A stretch of DNA of 64,000 nucleotides from Bradyrhizobium sp. Ash2021 (GTDB lineage Bacteria > Pseudomonadota > Alphaproteobacteria > Rhizobiales > Xanthobacteraceae): NCBI RefSeq assembly GCF_031202265.1, contig NZ_CP100604.1, positions 558,001 to 622,000 on the forward strand, written 5' to 3'. A program made the position numbers and the translations under genes. Shown in pieces: positions 36,567 to 45,934 of the stretch (position 1 is its first letter; each line of letters opens with the position of its first letter). Under the pieces are notes generated by a model, which saw only the letters and a program-made list of their open reading frames with translations, was not told the DNA's origin and ran no database searches.

Positions 36567-37505
36567 CTATGCAAGAAGCTTCTGTAGTTCCAATTCGTGT
36601 TTGGCATACGATTCTGATCCGCGCTGACGAAGTATGTTCAGCTTCGTCAAGTTGTGTTCAAACAGGTCCGTTGCCATTTCCGGCTGCTCGAACGTATCGT
36701 TCACGCGCACCGTGGGGACGTGCTTGAACAAGATGTGCCGCAATTGGTCCATTGACTGGGTGTTGATTTCCAACGTCTTCTGAAGGAGCTGCACGCTGAT
36801 CAGCTTCTGCGCCCATTTGGTTTTGCTGAACCATGAAGCCTTCGGAGCGGGATACACGCCGACTCCAACGCTCACGACGCGGATATGCTCAGGCGGCAAT
36901 TTGAGCGCCATGATTGCATCGGCGATGGCGTACAGCGTCGGATTATTTGCGCAGTATCCGCCGTCTATGAGCTCCACGATGTCGCCCTGTTCCGTCTTTA
37001 CCGTCTTGCGGTTGAAGAACGGGTAGGCCGAGCAAGAAGCCTGGACAGCGTCGGAGACCGTCACGCCGAACCCAGGAAAGAATGTACCCAGGCGCCCATG
37101 GGCTTGTTCGATACTCGTTTTGAAGATCATGGGCCGTTCAATCACCCACTTGGTGGTAACGATGCCCACACCCGTCTTCATTTTGTCGAATTTGACATCA
37201 CCAAAAATCTCCTTTCCAAGCGCAGCTAATGCTTGCGACTTCCCGGCTGCCGACTTTTTCTGCATAATTGTCGGCACATGCTTTTCGTAAAGGTCGCTGA
37301 TCTCTTTGACCGTTTTTCCGAGGGCAAGTAGAGCCGCGATGATCGCGCCCGTGCTCGTCCCGAAGATCAGGTCAAATCGCTCGTGGATCCGGCAATTGAT
37401 TAAACCCTCGATCTCGCGCAGAACGCCGAGAGTGTAAAAACCCTTTGCGCCGCCGCCATCGAGACTGAGAATGCGGCAAGGCTTATCGGCAGAAAATTCC
37501 GCCAT
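36567..37505 (-). CDS. CBASS effector: patatin-like phospholipase (CapV-like)
   Basis: A 312-residue lipase expected to degrade the inner membrane once activated by the CBASS signal, killing the infected cell. The oxyanion motif is ILSLDGGGAKGFYTLGVLRE, the nucleophile elbow is FGTSTGAI with serine 51, and the dyad aspartate is D181 in ELIDGGYCANNP. The full dyad is intact. It is the first gene of the two-gene operon and lies 14 bases before the CD-NTase. Patatins also occur as stand-alone lipases, but this neighbour makes CBASS the clear reading. Confidence 0.9.
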   Translation of the reverse strand: MAEFSADKPCRILSLDGGGAKGFYTLGVLREIEGLINCRIHERFDLIFGTSTGAIIAALLALGKTVKEISDLYEKHVPTIMQKKSAAGKSQALAALGKEIFGDVKFDKMKTGVGIVTTKWVIERPMIFKTSIEQAHGRLGTFFPGFGVTVSDAVQASCSAYPFFNRKTVKTEQGDIVELIDGGYCANNPTLYAIADAIMALKLPPEHIRVVSVGVGVYPAPKASWFSKTKWAQKLISVQLLQKTLEINTQSMDQLRHILFKHVPTVRVNDTFEQPEMATDLFEHNLTKLNILRQRGSESYAKHELELQKLLA

Positions 37506-37619
37506 ATGCGACCCCAGTGGATTCGGAGGATGACAACCTCAGCGTGAGTTCCCGGCAGACAAGATGCAACCCTTGATAGGAAATTTTCCGGGGATAATCG
37601 GGCTACTCGGGTGAGTGGA

Positions 37620-37644
37620 CCGCCCCAAGAGAAGCTTGGGGCGG
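37620..37644 (-). terminator. Hairpin downstream of the BREX operon
   Basis: Perfect 10-bp stem CCGCCCCAAG (37620-37629) and CTTGGGGCGG (37635-37644) with a 5-base loop. It sits between the brxL stop and the start of capV. No T-run follows on either strand, so it may end transcription weakly or protect the brxL mRNA end. Confidence 0.5.
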
Positions 37645-37776
37645 CTATCTCATCAGGGCACATGCCTCATCCGGGTAGTCTTGCCCGGGAACCCATATCT
37701 CCGGTACGAAATGTCACCTATGTCTCAGGCCGCTCAGAGCAGTAGCCTGCCCTGGGCAGAACCGCGATCAGAATGC

Positions 37777-39825
37777 TCATTCGTGGAGTGCCTTCCGCAG
37801 AGCGTCGGCCGCGTCGGCGTAGAAGAGCACCTGCACCTTCGTTGCCACGTCGTCAGACAAGTCCACCAGCCCTCTCCTGCATGAAACCGGCATGAGCAGG
37901 GTCGTAGCCCCCTTCGAAAGCGCATGCTCAACAACGTCTATCGGGTTGTAGATGGGTTCGATGGAGCCTCCGAGGTTGATACCGCCCACGACTGCCAACC
38001 CACCCTTCATTGCCGTGCCCAGCAACGCCGATGCCAGCGCCAGCAAGACCGGCACGCCAGTCTGCGCACCTAATTTGGCGGCATCAAAGCTGCGCAGTTG
38101 GACGGTGAATTCGTGCTCGCGCGGATTGCGGTCGCCAGCGAGCTCGCGGCTACGCGCATATAAGTTCTGGGCCGCCATATTGACGCTCTCCTTGAACGGC
38201 GCGGGTGGCGACTGATTCAGAATGCGCACCGTGCCGCCAGGCCCTTCGTTCACTTCGATGCGGAACAGGCCAACGGCCTCATCCTGGCCGCCTGGGCTGA
38301 TCGCCCAAACCTGGCCTGGCGGCAACGGGTCAGAACCGACGCTGTCCTCGCTTTGCAGTTCAGGCGTGGCGACGAACTTCTCAACGCCGTCGAGCCCCAT
38401 TGCATAGCTGAACTGGGTATTGCGGAACTCGGCGGAGCCGATTCTTTTTTGCTGTTCTTTCACCCGTCGCCGCACTTCGAGCGCCAGCCGAATCGCCCAT
38501 TCGAGGTCTTCATCGGAGACCGGCAGATCGGGACTCGGATACAGCAGCTTGATAAGGCCAGAGACAGTCTTATTGACGGCGTTGGTATCGCGCCCCGATA
38601 GCGCGCCACCGAGATGCACCCGCCCCTGCATCACTCCCGCGCGAGATTGCGAGCGCAGGCGTGAGAAGCACTCTGAAAGCACGTCACTCACCAACCCAAA
38701 ATGGTCAGTGAAGACGGCGAGGCTGACTTTCGGGATATCCCAACCTGGCAGATAGCCATGAATGCGGTCCATGAAGGCTGTATCGTTGCGCATTTCCTGT
38801 GGCAACGGTCCGAATAGATGGCCGATACGCTGTTGGTGCTGCACGTCCACTTCAAAATTGCCGACGAGTACAATGCTGCCCTCAGCACGAATGCTCTCGC
38901 GGCCACGCGAGAACTCACCACTCTCCATGTAACCCTTCATGATATTGACGCCGTCTTTGCTGTCGAAGGAAATGCCGGAAACTTCATCGAAGCAAACTAC
39001 GTCATACTGGCAAACGAGCCCGCGTTGTCCGTTGGCCATGTTGACAAACATCCGCGCAACAGTCGCTTTTCCGCCGGAAACCAGATGGGCATAGGGCGAA
39101 ACTTGCTGGAAGAGATGGCTCTTGCCGGTGCCCCGAGGGCCTAGCTCGACGAGGTTGTAATTGCTCTCGACGAACGGAACCATGCGTAGCAACGACACAT
39201 CACGAGCGCGTGCACTGAGCGTCGATGGCTCTAACCCGACACTGCGCAACAAAAGCTCCTTCCACTCAGCGGTACTCAGGGTCGCCCGGCCAGTCGCGAT
39301 GCGGTCAAGAATGTCGCGTGTAGAAAGTTGAATTTCCCGCAGGGTTAGGATTTCGAACGGCCGCCCTCCTTTTTCCTGTGCGATCGCGGCGTCGTAGCCG
39401 ACTTCGACTTCGGCGTAGAAGCCGCCGGTCAACATGCGATCATGGTCGCGCACCAGCTTGTCACCGATGCGCACATCGGTCAGGCGCATGCTCGGCAAGC
39501 TGGCCAGGTAGCTGTCGCTCTTGGCGTCGAGCCGGGCAGTGACGATGTCAATCATCTTTACCGAGCTGTTATCGCGCGCCTTGGCCTTGAACAGCTCTTC
39601 CTCACCTGCGCGGACGGTGCGGGCGGTGAGCTGCTGCTGCACCATCTCCACGCCTTCCTCGATCTCGGTGGGATCGGTGCTGGCGCAGTAGCGGCCAAGC
39701 ATGAATTCCACGACGTAGGTCGGCACCGGGAACTGGCCCCGGAACCGGCGCACGAGATCTTTGCGGACGAGATGTCCTTCGAATGCCGTGGTTACCTTCT
39801 TGTCGAGATCGTCGAGTTCCAGCAT
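37777..39825 (-). CDS. brxL: BREX protein BrxL (AAA+ ATPase with Lon-like C-terminal domain)
   Basis: A 682-residue protein, last gene of the BREX operon. An N-terminal region of about 200 residues is followed by an AAA+ core with Walker A GPRGTGKS (about 229-236) and Walker B VVCFDE (about 276-281). A C-terminal Lon-protease-like fold begins near residue 580 (EFTVQLRSFDAAKLGAQTGV). The place of the Lon catalytic serine reads TGVPVLLA, and the lysine position reads IEPIYNPIDVV, so no Ser-Lys dyad is visible. In studied BREX systems BrxL is needed for phage restriction. It starts 6 bases after pglZ. Confidence 0.92.
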   Translation of the reverse strand: MLELDDLDKKVTTAFEGHLVRKDLVRRFRGQFPVPTYVVEFMLGRYCASTDPTEIEEGVEMVQQQLTARTVRAGEEELFKAKARDNSSVKMIDIVTARLDAKSDSYLASLPSMRLTDVRIGDKLVRDHDRMLTGGFYAEVEVGYDAAIAQEKGGRPFEILTLREIQLSTRDILDRIATGRATLSTAEWKELLLRSVGLEPSTLSARARDVSLLRMVPFVESNYNLVELGPRGTGKSHLFQQVSPYAHLVSGGKATVARMFVNMANGQRGLVCQYDVVCFDEVSGISFDSKDGVNIMKGYMESGEFSRGRESIRAEGSIVLVGNFEVDVQHQQRIGHLFGPLPQEMRNDTAFMDRIHGYLPGWDIPKVSLAVFTDHFGLVSDVLSECFSRLRSQSRAGVMQGRVHLGGALSGRDTNAVNKTVSGLIKLLYPSPDLPVSDEDLEWAIRLALEVRRRVKEQQKRIGSAEFRNTQFSYAMGLDGVEKFVATPELQSEDSVGSDPLPPGQVWAISPGGQDEAVGLFRIEVNEGPGGTVRILNQSPPAPFKESVNMAAQNLYARSRELAGDRNPREHEFTVQLRSFDAAKLGAQTGVPVLLALASALLGTAMKGGLAVVGGINLGGSIEPIYNPIDVVEHALSKGATTLLMPVSCRRGLVDLSDDVATKVQVLFYADAADALRKALHE

Positions 39826-39831
39826 CCCCGC

Positions 39832-42114
39832 TCAGCCTTCGATCTTGGTGGTCAGCTTCGCCCTCAAGTCGGATGGAGCTCCGGCGGGATGAACGACAAG
39901 GCAAACCTCTTTGCCGACATGTTCGTCGGAAAGCAAAATATTCACTTGCCCCACATCGTCCAACGTGCGCGCGCCCTTCGGCAGCAGGCTCGGACCATAG
40001 GGGTCGGAGGCCAACCGAACGTCGAGCATCATCGCAGCACCGCCCCTGACCTCGACCCGCAGGCGCAGCCGCTGCCACGTCGCACTGATCGACAATGCGG
40101 GTGCGACGGCATCGGCTGTTACGTCGATCACGGGCAGCACGCATTCCTGGGGACTGACTCCGCCATGCGCGTATTCAGTGCCGTTGTAGAAGGCGCGTGC
40201 ACCGGGTGGTGTTGCCAGCAGCACGTTTTTGTTCCAACTCCATGGCAGCAGCGCGTAGTTCGTGGATGCCCCATCTTTCAGGGTGGCGATCCGGTTGCCG
40301 CGCGCACTCGGGGCCGTCATCCCGGAATGCAACTCCGCAAAGGGCAACCCGCCCGGCATCAGCAGCCAGCCATGATCGGTGACAATCCGTACCCGACGAC
40401 CTTGCCGGGCCAGGCGCAAGACGACTTCGGCAATTTCGGCGACGCCGTCAGCAATACGCTCGGCCAAGCGCGCGCCCAGCGAATGCCCTTCTTCATCGAA
40501 GCGTCCCACCTCAAGCCAGCAGGGGGCGGCGCCCAGTAGCGTCTCCGTCAAGGCCCACCCGGCGGCCGTTATGGCTTTGGTCAGGATGGGCTTCGTAACC
40601 GGCTTGCCCTCGGACGCCGGCGTAAGTGCTTCGACCACACCGCCGACGAACGCGCCGGCGGCCGGACTGGCGAGCGGTTTGCAGGTGGCGGTGACCGTCG
40701 GAAATCCCGACCAGCGCCAGCCGAACGTGACCTCTGCCCCCTGCGCCTGCAGAACGCCGCTCAGCCGCTGCGCCACGTCCATGCGCATCCCGTCGACGAA
40801 GATCAGCGCGGCATTTTCAGGCGGCTTCGGCGGCGTCGCAGGGTAGGCGAATGGGATCTTGCCCTCCGCGGCGAGCGCTTGCAGCGCCGCAGCACCGGCA
40901 TCAAGCCAAGGCAGATAAACCGCCCTCAAAGCGGTGGTGACCGCATCGCGGTATTCCCCTGTCCGCGCTATCTCGAGTGCCGCCACGGCGGCGGCGTCGA
41001 TCTTCCAGCCATCGGCGGCATAGGTCTCCGCCATGACGGCGGGCTCGTTGTCTGGAAGCGCGGAAGCCCTAGCGATCATAGCCAAGTGCCGCAACGCCTC
41101 TGCGAGCTTGGCCTCGCCACGCCTCGCCCAAACGGTTTCACGCCGCCACCCATGGTCGGTTTCCAGGGCCAGCACCGCCTTGACCGCCTCAGCCTGCGGC
41201 TTGGTGGCGAGGTCGCTGAGGCTCTTGCGCAGCGCCATCTCACGGCGGGCATTTTCGGCCGGGTAGGTTTCGGGCAGAGCGATCAAGTCTTGCGGCTGTT
41301 CCATGGCAAGCAACTTCACCACGCCTTCGTAGCCGCCGTTGCCTTGCTCGAACCGATCCCACACGTCGGACCAGCCTTTCTCGCGCTTGGCCAACCTGGC
41401 GGCGGCGTCCTGCCGCGGTTTCTTGCGTGGATCGAGGCCCAGCTTCTTGGCGGCAAGGGAGGCGAAGGCATCGAAACGAGCCGGATCGCTTTCCGGTGTC
41501 AGAGTTTCATCCAGCCAGCGCAGCATGTCCAGGTTGGGATCGGGCACCAGCAACCCATCCAGCGCTGCGGCATCCAGTACGCGACCCTTCAGCACGTTCG
41601 ACGGTTCAACGAACAGGCGGGCAGCCGCGCGGGACAGCGCCTCGCGGGTGGCTTTATCCTCGGGAATCGTTAGGCCGACCGGGCTGAATTGCGCCGACAG
41701 GAAGCCGCGCAGGGTCCAGTCCCGCGCCTGCTTAGGCTGACCAAAGAACACCCCGGTCACGGCGAACCAGACGAGCGGTTGCAGGTCCGTCGGGCACTCC
41801 TCAGCCCCGCGTAGCACCTCCCTGCCGTAGCGCGGCAGGTAGATCACCGGCGGCTCGCTCTTCGGCCAGTCCACGCTTGTCACCTGGCGCGCGGCGGCGG
41901 CGCGCAGCCATAGCGCGGGTCCGGTGCGCGCGACGGCATCATAGGTCCCGAAAGTCAGCAGATGTGGCAGCCTGGCGCGCAGCGCCGGCATCACGGAGGC
42001 GAACTCGCCATTCAGATCACACCAAAGGATCGCTTCCGGCGCCGCCTCGGCCCCAGACGCGAAGGCGCGGCACGCCATAAGCGCATCAGCTAGTGAGTCG
42101 AGCGGCGTCGTCAT
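39832..42114 (-). CDS. pglZ: BREX protein PglZ (alkaline-phosphatase superfamily)
   Basis: A 760-residue protein. After a helical N-terminal half, the phosphatase-like domain carries ALIFVDGMRMDVAQRLSGVL with the metal-site aspartate, VTATCKPLASPAAGAFVGG, and RIVTDHGWLLMPGGLP with the second metal pair. Later KNVLLATPPGARAF and YAHGGVSPQECVLPVIDV are typical of PglZ. Its biochemical role in BREX is unclear, but it is one of the two genes common to all BREX types. Its ATG overlaps the stop of the metallopeptidase gene (ATGA, 42111-42114). Confidence 0.93.
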   Translation of the reverse strand: MTTPLDSLADALMACRAFASGAEAAPEAILWCDLNGEFASVMPALRARLPHLLTFGTYDAVARTGPALWLRAAAARQVTSVDWPKSEPPVIYLPRYGREVLRGAEECPTDLQPLVWFAVTGVFFGQPKQARDWTLRGFLSAQFSPVGLTIPEDKATREALSRAAARLFVEPSNVLKGRVLDAAALDGLLVPDPNLDMLRWLDETLTPESDPARFDAFASLAAKKLGLDPRKKPRQDAAARLAKREKGWSDVWDRFEQGNGGYEGVVKLLAMEQPQDLIALPETYPAENARREMALRKSLSDLATKPQAEAVKAVLALETDHGWRRETVWARRGEAKLAEALRHLAMIARASALPDNEPAVMAETYAADGWKIDAAAVAALEIARTGEYRDAVTTALRAVYLPWLDAGAAALQALAAEGKIPFAYPATPPKPPENAALIFVDGMRMDVAQRLSGVLQAQGAEVTFGWRWSGFPTVTATCKPLASPAAGAFVGGVVEALTPASEGKPVTKPILTKAITAAGWALTETLLGAAPCWLEVGRFDEEGHSLGARLAERIADGVAEIAEVVLRLARQGRRVRIVTDHGWLLMPGGLPFAELHSGMTAPSARGNRIATLKDGASTNYALLPWSWNKNVLLATPPGARAFYNGTEYAHGGVSPQECVLPVIDVTADAVAPALSISATWQRLRLRVEVRGGAAMMLDVRLASDPYGPSLLPKGARTLDDVGQVNILLSDEHVGKEVCLVVHPAGAPSDLRAKLTTKIEG

Positions 42115-43226
42115 TTCTTCTTCTCGGGCTTGGGAGGCCGGGGCTTTGGCGCTGGCAGCAGGCCCTTTGCCATACGTTCGATTTCGCCTGCGACCTTGGC
42201 GATTAGATCGATCGAGACGCCCTGTGGAATTCCCGTGTCGGCGAGATATCCCGAAAGATAAGCGGCACTCGATCCATACAGGCCGAACCGAGCCGCCACG
42301 ATATGCGCCACGCTTTCTGCTTCGATCTCGGCGGAGGCGTTGTCCACGTTGAACCGCCCGGGCCACCAGTGATCGTAATCGGTGCCGAGGTGACCGAGCA
42401 ATACGTGCGCCATCTCGTGCACGAGGACGCCAAACTGGCTCGGTTCGTCCAGCTTGTCATGCAGTGTGATGCGCATTTTCCAGCCATCGATCCCGGGATC
42501 ATTCGTCGCGCGGCCGGCATGGGTGGATGAGAGTTCCTTGAGGGCCACGCCGATCCGGCGCCGAGCCGCGTTCTCAACGAGGTTTGCCAGCCATTTCGGG
42601 TTCCACTCCCCCTCGAAGCGCGCGAACTCCAGTAGCTGCTTGGGCACTTCCGTTCCGGCGGTCTGATCGAGCGCGTAGACCAGCATCACCGGATGCATCG
42701 GAGCGAGGATCAGCATTGGCTTCGCGTCATCGATGAGATGACGCTTATGGCGCTTCCACCAATCAGTCTGGGTTGCAAAGAACCCACAACTGGGGTTTTG
42801 CAGCCGCACCAGCATCACGTTGTAAGGCGCGTAATCGCGAAAGCGGCCCATGAAGGCCACCATATCCTTGAATTCCGCCGATGAGCGGTAGAGGGCGGTC
42901 TGTCGAAGCAAGGCATCAATGGAGGAGACCGTCTCGTCGTCGGCTTTGCCCTCTCCGCGCAAGGCAGCGGCTGCGCTGCCGTCGGCCAGCATAGATTGCA
43001 GATACGCGGTATCCGCGCGGCGCAGCGACTTGTCGTTGCCAAGCCGGTTGAGCGTGGGCTCGAAATGCGGTCGGGCATTAGGCGAGAGGGCGCTCTCTAT
43101 CACGCGCAGTAATTCGCTGGCCGACGGGCGAGCCGGACCCGCGAGAAGGGTGCGGATGAAGTCTTCGACGCGCAGCGCGGTTGGCGAAGATTGCTCCGGG
43201 AACAGTTCGGGCTGGCTGGCGCTCAT
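42111..43226 (-). CDS. ArdC-domain/ImmA-IrrE-like metallopeptidase embedded in the BREX operon
   Basis: A 371-residue protein not part of the core BREX set. An N-terminal helical region (about residues 1-110) is followed by an ArdC-like single-stranded DNA-binding segment (SSAEFKDMVAFMGRFRDYAP, then LVRLQNPSCGFFATQ). A zincin domain follows with VLVHEMAHVLLGH (H270-E271-H274) and an acidic helix NASAEIEAESVAHIVAARFG, as in ImmA/IrrE peptidases. The tail is a lysine/proline-rich segment. It overlaps both pglX (43223-43226) and pglZ (42111-42114) by 4 bases, so it is translated with BREX. It could cleave a BREX repressor or phage protein, or protect host DNA; this is inference. Confidence 0.85.
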   Translation of the reverse strand: MSASQPELFPEQSSPTALRVEDFIRTLLAGPARPSASELLRVIESALSPNARPHFEPTLNRLGNDKSLRRADTAYLQSMLADGSAAAALRGEGKADDETVSSIDALLRQTALYRSSAEFKDMVAFMGRFRDYAPYNVMLVRLQNPSCGFFATQTDWWKRHKRHLIDDAKPMLILAPMHPVMLVYALDQTAGTEVPKQLLEFARFEGEWNPKWLANLVENAARRRIGVALKELSSTHAGRATNDPGIDGWKMRITLHDKLDEPSQFGVLVHEMAHVLLGHLGTDYDHWWPGRFNVDNASAEIEAESVAHIVAARFGLYGSSAAYLSGYLADTGIPQGVSIDLIAKVAGEIERMAKGLLPAPKPRPPKPEKKK

Positions 43227-45934
43227 GGGGGTCCTCGTGCCGCCCGCTTTTCGGCCAGGGTCGTGTGATGATCGTTGATACGATCGCTAGGTTTGCCACC
43301 ATAGTCGAGCCCGAGTTTGTACCAGGGGGCGGAGGCCAGATCGCTGCCCCGGTCCTTGCGCCAGTGAATGCCCTTTGGTTGCTCACGGAGGATGCCGGCG
43401 GTCATGAATGGGCGGATGTTGAGGCGCACGCCGTCGTTGAGATCCGGGTCCCAGCCGACCGGTTGGCGGGCGAGCGGTTTCCAGCGGACGAAGATGTCGT
43501 AGGGGTTCTCACCCTCGATGATTCTGGCCAGCTTCTGCTGGAGCTGTTCGGCGCGTTCCTGGAGTGCAGTCTGGCCTTCAGCCTTCGCGGTTCTAATCCA
43601 GTCGCCGAGAAGGGTGTAGGTCAGCGTGCCGAGTGCGGCGCTGTCGAGGCGGTGATAGTGCAGAAAAGCCGAGAAACCGTCTTTCATCCCGTCCCAGATC
43701 TGCCAGAGGAACGGGCGGTGCTGAAATAGGACGCAGTGCTGTCGGAATGCGCGGTCGCGCAGCCAAGTTTCGAGTGTCGCGTCCTGCGCTTCCTTCTTGT
43801 CGAGTTTGGTGTCGGCAGCGCGCACGAGAGCCTGCTCGCGAACGGGCGATAGAGCGGCACCGAAGGCCGCTGTCAGCAGATGGCGCAATCTATCGGCTAG
43901 GGGATGGTCGGAGCTGTGGGGATGAAGCGGCAGCAACCCGTCTGCATCAGTGCCGGGCAGAGCGGTAGCCAGCGCGATCCGCTCCTTCGCGAGATCGGAA
44001 ACATGCATCGTTGTGTCGTCCTCTGCTGGCCAGCGATATCCAGCAAGGCGCGCCAGCGCGACATGGAGTTCGGTTCCTCTGGCAGCGAAAGCTGGATGAC
44101 CGTGGAATAACCATTGCGTCGGATCGTCGGAATAAGGTTCAGGAAGTCCCTCCGGATATCGTTCGTCGGCGACCGTTTTCCAGTAAGCGAGATCGAACGG
44201 CACCTTGAGAAGTGTTTGATTGGTTAGATTGACCCGTTGGTGGATTTTTCGCACTTCTGTCCGAAATTGATCAGAACTAACAAATGACCAGATTGCTTCG
44301 TAATTCTTCTCATCTAGCGGCCATATGACAGCGGAATTATTGTCGAATATCTCCCCGTCGTAGAGACCGCATGGGAGAGTCCGCATCAGAGAGATCGCAA
44401 TACCCCTTCGTTTCCAGGCATCCATTCCCTGAATACTAGCCGCGCCCACCTCGGAAAGATCATAAATAGCCCCGGCGCCCGATTGCCAAAATACTGCTTG
44501 TTGCTTTCCAGTAAATTCACTTTCCTCTGTTGGAGATGACTGCAAAAAATCCCACCCAGGTTGCTTTGCCGGAGTCTCCCAAAACTGAATTATAAACCGA
44601 GGCGAATCGGAAGTTCGAAGGCCCCACCGACTATCGGCGTAGGTCTTCAGAAGAGCTAAGTCTGAGCGCTCCGCCAGAACGATTCTCGCATCGGGGTTTC
44701 GCAATTGGGCTGCTTGTCGAAATTTCCGTATATTTCCGTCCCGAAGAATACTCGGTTTGCGTTCGAGGTCGCGTCCGGTATCTGCGTCTATGGCCAAGCA
44801 ACTATCGCCTCCATCCGGCTTCACATTGTGGATAACCACAAGCGCTGTCCGCGCTGCCCACCAATTCATGTCCTGGAACGCTGCCGGACCGAGATCTACC
44901 ACGACAGCAAACGACGCATTGAGAATAATGTCCCGCCGCAGTCTCTCGTAACCGCCCAGATAAAACCAATTCTGGGGTGTTACCGAAGCTACTGCGCCAT
45001 CAGGCATCGCCATGCGCCGCATTCGCTGGAGCATAGCGGTCGCTAAATCGGCCTTGCCTTCTGGCATATACTTATCAATGAAATCTGCTAACCCTTGCGA
45101 CTGCTTGCCGCGTCCCAGAAACGGAACATTGGTTGCCAATAGAAAATAACGTCGTCCAATTAGCGAAGCTGCATCAAGGAGTCCCCGAGCCGCAATTGCA
45201 CCTTCCAAACGCTCCGGCTCTGCACCGCGCAATTTCGCCGACGCCGCGTCACCACGCTCGCGGAGATCGGCATCCAACAAATCGCGAGCGCCAACTTGCA
45301 ACAGGCTACCGAGCAAGGGACCCTGTGCGAACTGGTCATAGAGCGTTTCCAAAGCACCCCGCAGAGTCGAATCGCCGTCGGCAAGGGCGGCCATCTCAGT
45401 GCGCGACATAGGTGGCGGCGCGCCAACCCAGGCGATATGCGGCGACGGCAACGGAATTGGCGCACCCGCCAGCTTCCATGCCGCCAGCGCCACATTGAAC
45501 GCTGCGATCTGCACGCAGCGCCCATCCAACTCCAACCCGTGCAAATTGTCCCTCAGCACGGCGACGGCGGCACCGCTAGCGGAAAGCGATTCCTCCCGCT
45601 GCCGAAGCGCGGCGAGGATGGTGAAGGCTTCCACGAGGAAATGACCGGAGCCGCAGCACGGATCGCAATAAGTGATCTCGACAGCACGTCTTGGCCATCC
45701 GGGGAAAGTCCCTGCAGCAGGCCGCCAAGGCCCGGTACCCTCGTCATCGCGGACAAACCTTAAGTACTCCCAAGCAATCCCCGGCAGGGCGCAAGCCGCG
45801 CGAAGCGCATCCTCATTCGCTGCGTCGTGGGCGAGGCTCGGATCGAGCGCCAGCACTTTCCCGGCCCACCATGCCCCCAGCGTGTTGTGAAGCAGAAACC
45901 TCACCATGTAGGACTCGGTGAACAACTGCGTCAC
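43223..45934 (-). CDS. pglX: BREX methyltransferase PglX, main (C-terminal) fragment after a frameshift
   Basis: An adenine-specific DNA methyltransferase that marks host DNA in BREX. The open frame from the ATG of MTQLFTESYMVRFLLHNTLG runs 903 residues. The SAM motif is DPCCGSGHFLVEAF, and the catalytic motif is ATNVPFLGRGK, where N-P-P-Y/F would be usual; this deviation occurs in related PglX-type proteins. Further features are ASVTPQNWFYLGGYERLRRD and the target recognition half to the C-terminus. The frame extends upstream beyond the ATG (FTADDSLGWTYQFWRALEKD), showing the N-terminus was lost by a frameshift near 46050. Without repair the protein may not be made properly. Confidence 0.85.
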   Translation of the reverse strand: MTQLFTESYMVRFLLHNTLGAWWAGKVLALDPSLAHDAANEDALRAACALPGIAWEYLRFVRDDEGTGPWRPAAGTFPGWPRRAVEITYCDPCCGSGHFLVEAFTILAALRQREESLSASGAAVAVLRDNLHGLELDGRCVQIAAFNVALAAWKLAGAPIPLPSPHIAWVGAPPPMSRTEMAALADGDSTLRGALETLYDQFAQGPLLGSLLQVGARDLLDADLRERGDAASAKLRGAEPERLEGAIAARGLLDAASLIGRRYFLLATNVPFLGRGKQSQGLADFIDKYMPEGKADLATAMLQRMRRMAMPDGAVASVTPQNWFYLGGYERLRRDIILNASFAVVVDLGPAAFQDMNWWAARTALVVIHNVKPDGGDSCLAIDADTGRDLERKPSILRDGNIRKFRQAAQLRNPDARIVLAERSDLALLKTYADSRWGLRTSDSPRFIIQFWETPAKQPGWDFLQSSPTEESEFTGKQQAVFWQSGAGAIYDLSEVGAASIQGMDAWKRRGIAISLMRTLPCGLYDGEIFDNNSAVIWPLDEKNYEAIWSFVSSDQFRTEVRKIHQRVNLTNQTLLKVPFDLAYWKTVADERYPEGLPEPYSDDPTQWLFHGHPAFAARGTELHVALARLAGYRWPAEDDTTMHVSDLAKERIALATALPGTDADGLLPLHPHSSDHPLADRLRHLLTAAFGAALSPVREQALVRAADTKLDKKEAQDATLETWLRDRAFRQHCVLFQHRPFLWQIWDGMKDGFSAFLHYHRLDSAALGTLTYTLLGDWIRTAKAEGQTALQERAEQLQQKLARIIEGENPYDIFVRWKPLARQPVGWDPDLNDGVRLNIRPFMTAGILREQPKGIHWRKDRGSDLASAPWYKLGLDYGGKPSDRINDHHTTLAEKRAARGPP

